From positions 558,001-622,000 of the forward strand of contig NZ_JAVJQO010000008.1 in assembly GCF_040218225.1 (NCBI RefSeq): a stretch of DNA of 64,000 bases, written 5' to 3'. Positions 60,010 through 64,000 of the stretch are shown piece by piece; the first letter of the stretch is position 1, and each line of letters starts with the position of its first letter. The notes below the pieces were generated by a model. The model had not been told where the DNA came from. It made no database searches and was given only the letters and a program-made list of their open reading frames with translations. The position numbers and the translations under genes were made by a program. Origin of the DNA: Gracilimonas sp. (GTDB taxonomy: Bacteria > Bacteroidota > Rhodothermia > Balneolales > Balneolaceae).

Positions 60010-61305
60010 TTATTTCAGACCAACCCGTTCAAAAATCACATCCACATTGCGGGTATGATGATTCAGGTCGAAAGCTTCATTAATCTCATCCTGACTTAAA
60101 GCTTCCGTAACGTTCTCATCAGCTTCAACAATGGGTTTGAACAGAGTCTGCTCTTCCCATGATTTCATTGCCAGAGGCTGAACGGTGTCGTAAGCTTTTT
60201 CCCTTGGCATTCCTTTATCGATCAGCTTGTGGAGTAGGCGCTGAGAAAATACCAATCCTTGTGTTTTCCAGATGTTGGATTCCATATTATCCTCAAATAC
60301 CACCAGGTTCTCAATCACTCCGGCAAAACGATTCAGCATATAATCCAGTAAGGTGGTAGCATCTGGCAGGATAATCCGTTCGGCCGATGAGTGAGAAATA
60401 TCCCGTTCGTGCCAAAGCGGGATGTTTTCATAAGCGGTAACCATATATCCTCTCAACACACGGGCACAGCCTGAGATATTTTCAGAACTGATAGGGTTTC
60501 GTTTATGCGGCATAGAAGATGAGCCCTTCTGTCCTTTGCGGAATGCTTCTTCCGCTTCCCGAAGCTCACTGCGCTGCAGGTGGCGAACTTCCACGGCCAT
60601 CTTTTCCATAGTAGAACCAATCAGTGCCAGCGTTGACAAATAATAGGCGTGTCGGTCACGCTGTAAGGTTTGGGTTGAAATTGGCGCCGGTTCCAACCCC
60701 AGTTTCTCGCAGGTATATTTTTCAACTTCAGGTGGTATGTTGGCAAAAGTTCCAACCGACCCGGATAATTTACCGAACTCAACATCGGCAGCCGCCTTTT
60801 TAAACCGTTCGAGATTTCTTTCCATCTCTGCATACCAAAGTGCACATTTCAGACCGAAAGTTGTTGGCTCAGCGTGGATACCGTGCGTGCGCCCCATCAT
60901 TACGGTGTACTTATGCTTTTTTGCTTTTTCGGCTAGTACATCAACGATTCGCTCCAGGCCTTCCAGCAAGATAGCATTGGCCTTCTTCAGACGAACCCCC
61001 CAGGCGGTATCAACCACATCAGTTGAGGTTAATCCATAATGCACCCATTTCTTTTCATCGCCGAGCGTTTCGGATACCGCACGGGTAAAGGCAACCACGT
61101 CATGTCGGGTTTCGGCTTCAATCTCTTTAATACGGTCTACATCAAAAGAGGCGTTTTCGTAGAGTTTATCGACATCCTCCATCGGTATTTTACCGAGCTT
61201 GGCCCATGCCCAGCAAGCCGCTAATTCTACCTCCAGCCAGGCTTGAAATTGTTGTTCATCTGTCCAAAGGTCAGACATTTCCTTGCGGGAATAGCGAGCG
61301 ATCAT
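60010..61305 (-). CDS. purB: Adenylosuccinate lyase
   Basis: A 431-residue fumarase/aspartase-superfamily lyase that works twice in purine synthesis. It has [20 protein letters not shown] at the start, [13 protein letters not shown] near residue 91, [17 protein letters not shown] near residue 138, and the catalytic signature [16 protein letters not shown] near residue 258. Full length. Its 3' end faces the HAD gene. Monocistronic, on the strand opposite amt. Confidence 0.96.
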   Translation of the reverse strand: MIARYSRKEMSDLWTDEQQFQAWLEVELAACWAWAKLGKIPMEDVDKLYENASFDVDRIKEIEAETRHDVVAFTRAVSETLGDEKKWVHYGLTSTDVVDTAWGVRLKKANAILLEGLERIVDVLAEKAKKHKYTVMMGRTHGIHAEPTTFGLKCALWYAEMERNLERFKKAAADVEFGKLSGSVGTFANIPPEVEKYTCEKLGLEPAPISTQTLQRDRHAYYLSTLALIGSTMEKMAVEVRHLQRSELREAEEAFRKGQKGSSSMPHKRNPISSENISGCARVLRGYMVTAYENIPLWHERDISHSSAERIILPDATTLLDYMLNRFAGVIENLVVFEDNMESNIWKTQGLVFSQRLLHKLIDKGMPREKAYDTVQPLAMKSWEEQTLFKPIVEADENVTEALSQDEINEAFDLNHHTRNVDVIFERVGLK

Positions 61306-61601
61306 GCGATATTTTTTTTGAATTAAAAATTACCTGCTAAAGATAATGCTTTTCTTTTTCAGGATTAAAAAAGGATTCAACTAAAAAAGTGAAAGGGCTT
61401 TTCTCACCGATACAAACCATTAAAATCGCTTCCATAACTAAATACGTAATTACTTGCACTGCATGTTTTTAAATAATGTTTATGATGTATTATTATTAAA
61501 AAAATATGTTTGATTATTAATTTTGCCTAACTATTTTAACTAACGATTTAATTAATCATTTTAGCTTTCACTCACTCAACCTTAATTAAAAGACTTATAA
61601 C
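61306..61601 (+). promoter_or_regulatory. AT-rich region before amt, possible promoter
   Basis: A 296-base gene-free stretch separating purB from amt, very AT-rich. A TTTG at 61509 followed after 19 bases by TATTTTAA at 61532 resembles the -33/-7 pattern of Bacteroidota promoters (TTTG, TAnnTTTG), but the second box is imperfect. No sigma-54 box was found. Confidence 0.3.
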
Positions 61602-63026
61602 ATGAAGTTACGATATGGAATAATCTTAACCACACTCATGCTGCTTTTTGCGGATCCCGCTCTGGCAGTTTCGGAAGGTGCAAACGTAGCCAATGATGAA
61701 GTAGAAGTAGCCAATAATGATACTTTTCAGGCTTACGGAAATGAATACTCAACCATCGATGAATTCAAGGCATCAACGGATTACATCAAATTCATTATCG
61801 ATAATCTTTGGATTTTGATTGCAGCATTTATGGTATTGATGATGCACCTGGGTTTTGCTACAGTAGAAAGCGGACTTACTCAGGCCAAGAATGCCGTTAA
61901 TGTAATCTATAAGAATGTGTTCATCCTCACGGTAGGGATCATTCTTTATGCGTTCATTGGATTTCAAATAATGTACCCCGGCGACTTTAATGGTTTCTTC
62001 GGTTTTGGTGGGTTCGGCATTGGGTTTGATCCATCAGATCCTGTTGGTATGCTTACTCCGGCTTATGGACTGGATATGACTATCTGGACGGATTTCATCT
62101 TCCAGGCTATGTTTGCAGCAACTGCAGCTACTATTGTTTCAGGTTGCGTTACCGGCAGGATTAAGCTTCCCTCTTTTATGCTTTTTGGGGTACTGCTGCT
62201 CGCATTCTGCTATCCGGTAACGGGAAGCTGGCACTGGGGTGGCGGCTGGTTGTCCGAACTTGGATTCTATGACTTTGCCGGTTCTACCCTTGTTCATGCC
62301 GTAGGTGGTTTTGCAGGACTCGCTTGTGTACTTCTTTTAGGACCCCGTACAGGTAAATATGAAGGTGGAAAGATTCATGGTATCCCGGCTCACAATATTC
62401 CTTTAGCAACTATTGGTGTATTTCTGCTTTTCCTTGGCTGGTTTGGATTTAATGGTGGTTCTGTACTCAGTGCAGATCCCGAAACTGTTTCCTATGTATT
62501 CGTAACCACTGCTTTGGCAGCCTGTGCCGGTGCATTGGCTTCTATGATCACCACACAAATCACCATGAAGTCGCTGGATGCCCCTATGGCCCTGAATGGT
62601 ATTTTGGCAGGATTGGTGGGAATTACCGCAGGCGCGGATGTTGTCTCGCTTACTGATGCTGTTTTAATCGGTGCCATTGCCGGTGTACTGGTAGTACTCG
62701 CCATCCTGATGTTTGACAAGTTAAGAATTGATGACCCTGTTGGTGCCATCTCCGTACACGGTGTTTGTGGTATTTGGGGAACTCTTGCTGTAGGAATTTT
62801 CTCTGCTGACTACAGCTTTGGAATCCAGTTGCTTGGAACATTATCTATTGCTGCATTTACCTTCATATTTTCTTTGATCGTATTCGGAGCTATAAAAGCT
62901 ACCATTGGTGTCCGGGTTTCTAAAGAAGTTGAATCCGACGGACTCGATATTTCGGAGCATAAAAATCATGCTTATCCAGATTTCTCACCTGTTAAGACTT
63001 CAGAATTGGGAGCTTTTGCCGACTAA
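61602..63026 (+). CDS. amt: Ammonium transporter Amt
   Basis: A 474-residue membrane transporter with a signal peptide and an extra extracytoplasmic stretch of about 30 residues before the first helix, then eleven helices. Family features include GFATVESGLTQAKNAVNVIY near residue 88, DFAGSTLVHAVGGFAGLA near 225 (first pore His), FLGWFGFNGGS near 282, and the second pore His in AISVHGVCGIWG near 387. It brings ammonium into the cell. No glnK/PII gene accompanies it; instead a TorF-like porin gene follows 200 bases downstream. Confidence 0.95.
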   Translation: MKLRYGIILTTLMLLFADPALAVSEGANVANDEVEVANNDTFQAYGNEYSTIDEFKASTDYIKFIIDNLWILIAAFMVLMMHLGFATVESGLTQAKNAVNVIYKNVFILTVGIILYAFIGFQIMYPGDFNGFFGFGGFGIGFDPSDPVGMLTPAYGLDMTIWTDFIFQAMFAATAATIVSGCVTGRIKLPSFMLFGVLLLAFCYPVTGSWHWGGGWLSELGFYDFAGSTLVHAVGGFAGLACVLLLGPRTGKYEGGKIHGIPAHNIPLATIGVFLLFLGWFGFNGGSVLSADPETVSYVFVTTALAACAGALASMITTQITMKSLDAPMALNGILAGLVGITAGADVVSLTDAVLIGAIAGVLVVLAILMFDKLRIDDPVGAISVHGVCGIWGTLAVGIFSADYSFGIQLLGTLSIAAFTFIFSLIVFGAIKATIGVRVSKEVESDGLDISEHKNHAYPDFSPVKTSELGAFAD

Positions 63027-63060
63027 GGCGCAGGCTTGACCTAAATTTCATTTGATTCTC

Positions 63061-63090
63061 CTTACCCGGTTCGGTTAATCAGGCCGGGTA
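63061..63090 (+). terminator. Hairpin between amt and the porin gene
   Basis: CTTACCCGG and CCGGGTAAG form a perfect nine-pair stem around a 12-base loop. It has no run of T, so it may act as a weak terminator, an attenuator or an RNA-stability element between amt and the porin gene. The sequence resembles the terminator after the porin gene. Confidence 0.6.
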
Positions 63091-63225
63091 AGACAGAATC
63101 TAATTTCACTCAATTAACTCTCACTAACATATCTCTATTCACTTGATATGTCCCAACCATTGCTGTGTCCATAAATCACAGCAAATACACTCACTCACAA
63201 AACTTATTAGAAGAGGACTATTAAC

Positions 63226-63903
63226 ATGAAAACTTCAAACAAAATATCAACAATTCTTAAAGCACTTTCCCTTGGTTTTGTCATCATAATGCTATTCGGA
63301 CTTACAGATCTGAACACGGTAAAAGCTCAGGAATTCAGTACCGGTGTAGATTTGTATAGCACTTATGTATGGCGTGGTGTTTCCTACTCAGGTCCATCTT
63401 TACAGCCGGCCGTAGAATTTAGCAGCGGTGGTTTTGCCATTGGTGCCTGGGGCTCACAAGGCTATGATGGCTTTCAGGAAATGGATCTTTATGCAGGTTA
63501 CAGCTTCGACTTTGGGTTAAGCCTTGGTGTTACCGATTACTGGTACCCTGGAGCTGCAGGTTCTGGTCCGTGGTTAGATGGTGACAGTCATGCCTATGAA
63601 CTCAACCTTGGATATAGCGTTGAAGATTTTTCCCTGTCAGGAAATTATATTTTTGCAGGTGAAGGCTCTGTAGGAAATGACATTTATTTTGAAGCCAGCT
63701 ACTCATTTAATGAAGCCAGCATATTCCTTGGTGCCGGAGATGGGTGGCATAGCTCAGATACCGAATTCGCATTGGTCAACGTGGGCGTTAGCACCAGCAA
63801 GGATATCGTAATTACCGATACATTTACCATTCCATTAAGTGGTGCGGTGATCTTTAACCCGGATACAGAACAGCTCTATATTTTAGCTGGCCTATCATTC
63901 TAA
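63226..63903 (+). CDS. TorF family putative porin (TIGR02001-like)
   Basis: A 225-residue outer-membrane beta-barrel with a signal peptide ending at VKAQ (about residue 35). The family start FSTGVDLYSTYVWRGVSYSG is clear, followed by glycine-aromatic strands and an ending LYILAGLSF with terminal Phe. TorF-like proteins often sit beside amt genes and may supply ammonium or other small solutes across the outer membrane; this role is inference. An AGAGGA ribosome binding site precedes the ATG at about ten bases. The spacing from amt, about 200 bases with a hairpin, allows separate expression. Confidence 0.85.
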   Translation: MKTSNKISTILKALSLGFVIIMLFGLTDLNTVKAQEFSTGVDLYSTYVWRGVSYSGPSLQPAVEFSSGGFAIGAWGSQGYDGFQEMDLYAGYSFDFGLSLGVTDYWYPGAAGSGPWLDGDSHAYELNLGYSVEDFSLSGNYIFAGEGSVGNDIYFEASYSFNEASIFLGAGDGWHSSDTEFALVNVGVSTSKDIVITDTFTIPLSGAVIFNPDTEQLYILAGLSF

Positions 63904-63950
63904 GATAAACGAAAAAGCTACTTTTCTACTTAACAACTTAGCTAACTAAG

Positions 63951-63984
63951 GCCGGGTAATCAGGATCGATGCCCGGCTTTCTTT
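63951..63984 (+). terminator. Rho-independent terminator after the porin gene
   Basis: GCCGGG and CCCGGC form a stem around a 15-base loop, followed by TTTCTTTTT. It ends the amt-porin region. Confidence 0.85.
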
Positions 63985-64000
63985 TTCACTGAACTGGAAT

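Noticed and set aside
1-64000. tRNA, rRNA or riboswitch genes
   Set aside because: Looking through the larger intergenic gaps I found no cloverleaf or riboswitch-like core; a covariance-model scan would decide.

Overview
The window is chromosomal DNA, moderately AT-rich by eye, from a member of the Bacteroidota/Balneolota/Rhodothermota group, most likely a Balneolota-type marine or halophilic bacterium (Gracilimonas/Balneola-like). The evidence is a 2430-residue SprA (outer-membrane pore of the type IX secretion system, T9SS), a protein with a T9SS type A sorting tail, a CrtC-type carotenoid hydratase beside a glycosyltransferase and an acyltransferase, type II glutamine synthetase, DUF2490/DUF2141/DUF3467 proteins, and weak or absent Shine-Dalgarno sites with several forced TTG starts. 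This assignment is inference; no rRNA or tRNA gene was seen.

Layout. 1-5.3 kb: a membrane protein entering from the left, a heptamer repeat, YajQ, a four-helix-bundle (S23) gene between opposed octamer arrays, a CoA-binding protein, an FKBP isomerase, an RNA methyltransferase and a glycosyltransferase. 5.4-10.5 kb: exported proteins, an O-methyltransferase, then acyltransferase, carotenoid hydratase and GT2 glycosyltransferase, which together suggest a carotenoid glycoside ester. 10.6-13.9 kb: xerC, hpf, hprK and an M23 peptidase. 14-23 kb: M28 peptidase, TrmH, an orphan response regulator, a hydrolase, bioB, exported proteins, rsmI and lnt. 23-33 kb: sprA on the minus strand and two LptF/LptG permease genes on the plus strand. 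33-49 kb: a cystathionine beta-synthase-like gene and both blocks of the menaquinone pathway, menF-menD-menH-menB and menA-menC-menE, separated by an ABC permease, a CsaA-like protein, a T9SS client and GSII.

49.4-56.6 kb is accessory DNA. About 124-bp REP/BIME-like repeats surround a GIY-YIG nuclease gene. Next comes a complete chromosomal integron: an intact integron integrase (intI) on the minus strand, an attI-like region, and on the plus strand six cassettes with five full VCR-sized attC sites (126-127 bp). The array ends in a broken RelE/ParE toxin cassette with half an attC. Five of the six cassette proteins carry export signals. The end boxes of each complete cassette pair exactly with each other, which fixes the cassette borders to the base.

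56.6-64 kb returns to chromosomal genes. A tight trio encodes a glutamine-synthetase-like ligase, an APH-fold kinase and a HAD phosphatase, looking like an uncharacterised ligate-phosphorylate-dephosphorylate pathway. It is followed by purB (minus), the ammonium transporter amt, and a TorF-type porin. The integron is the strongest unusual system in the window. The enzyme trio, the carotenoid ester module and the repeat-bracketed S23 gene are the next most interesting.
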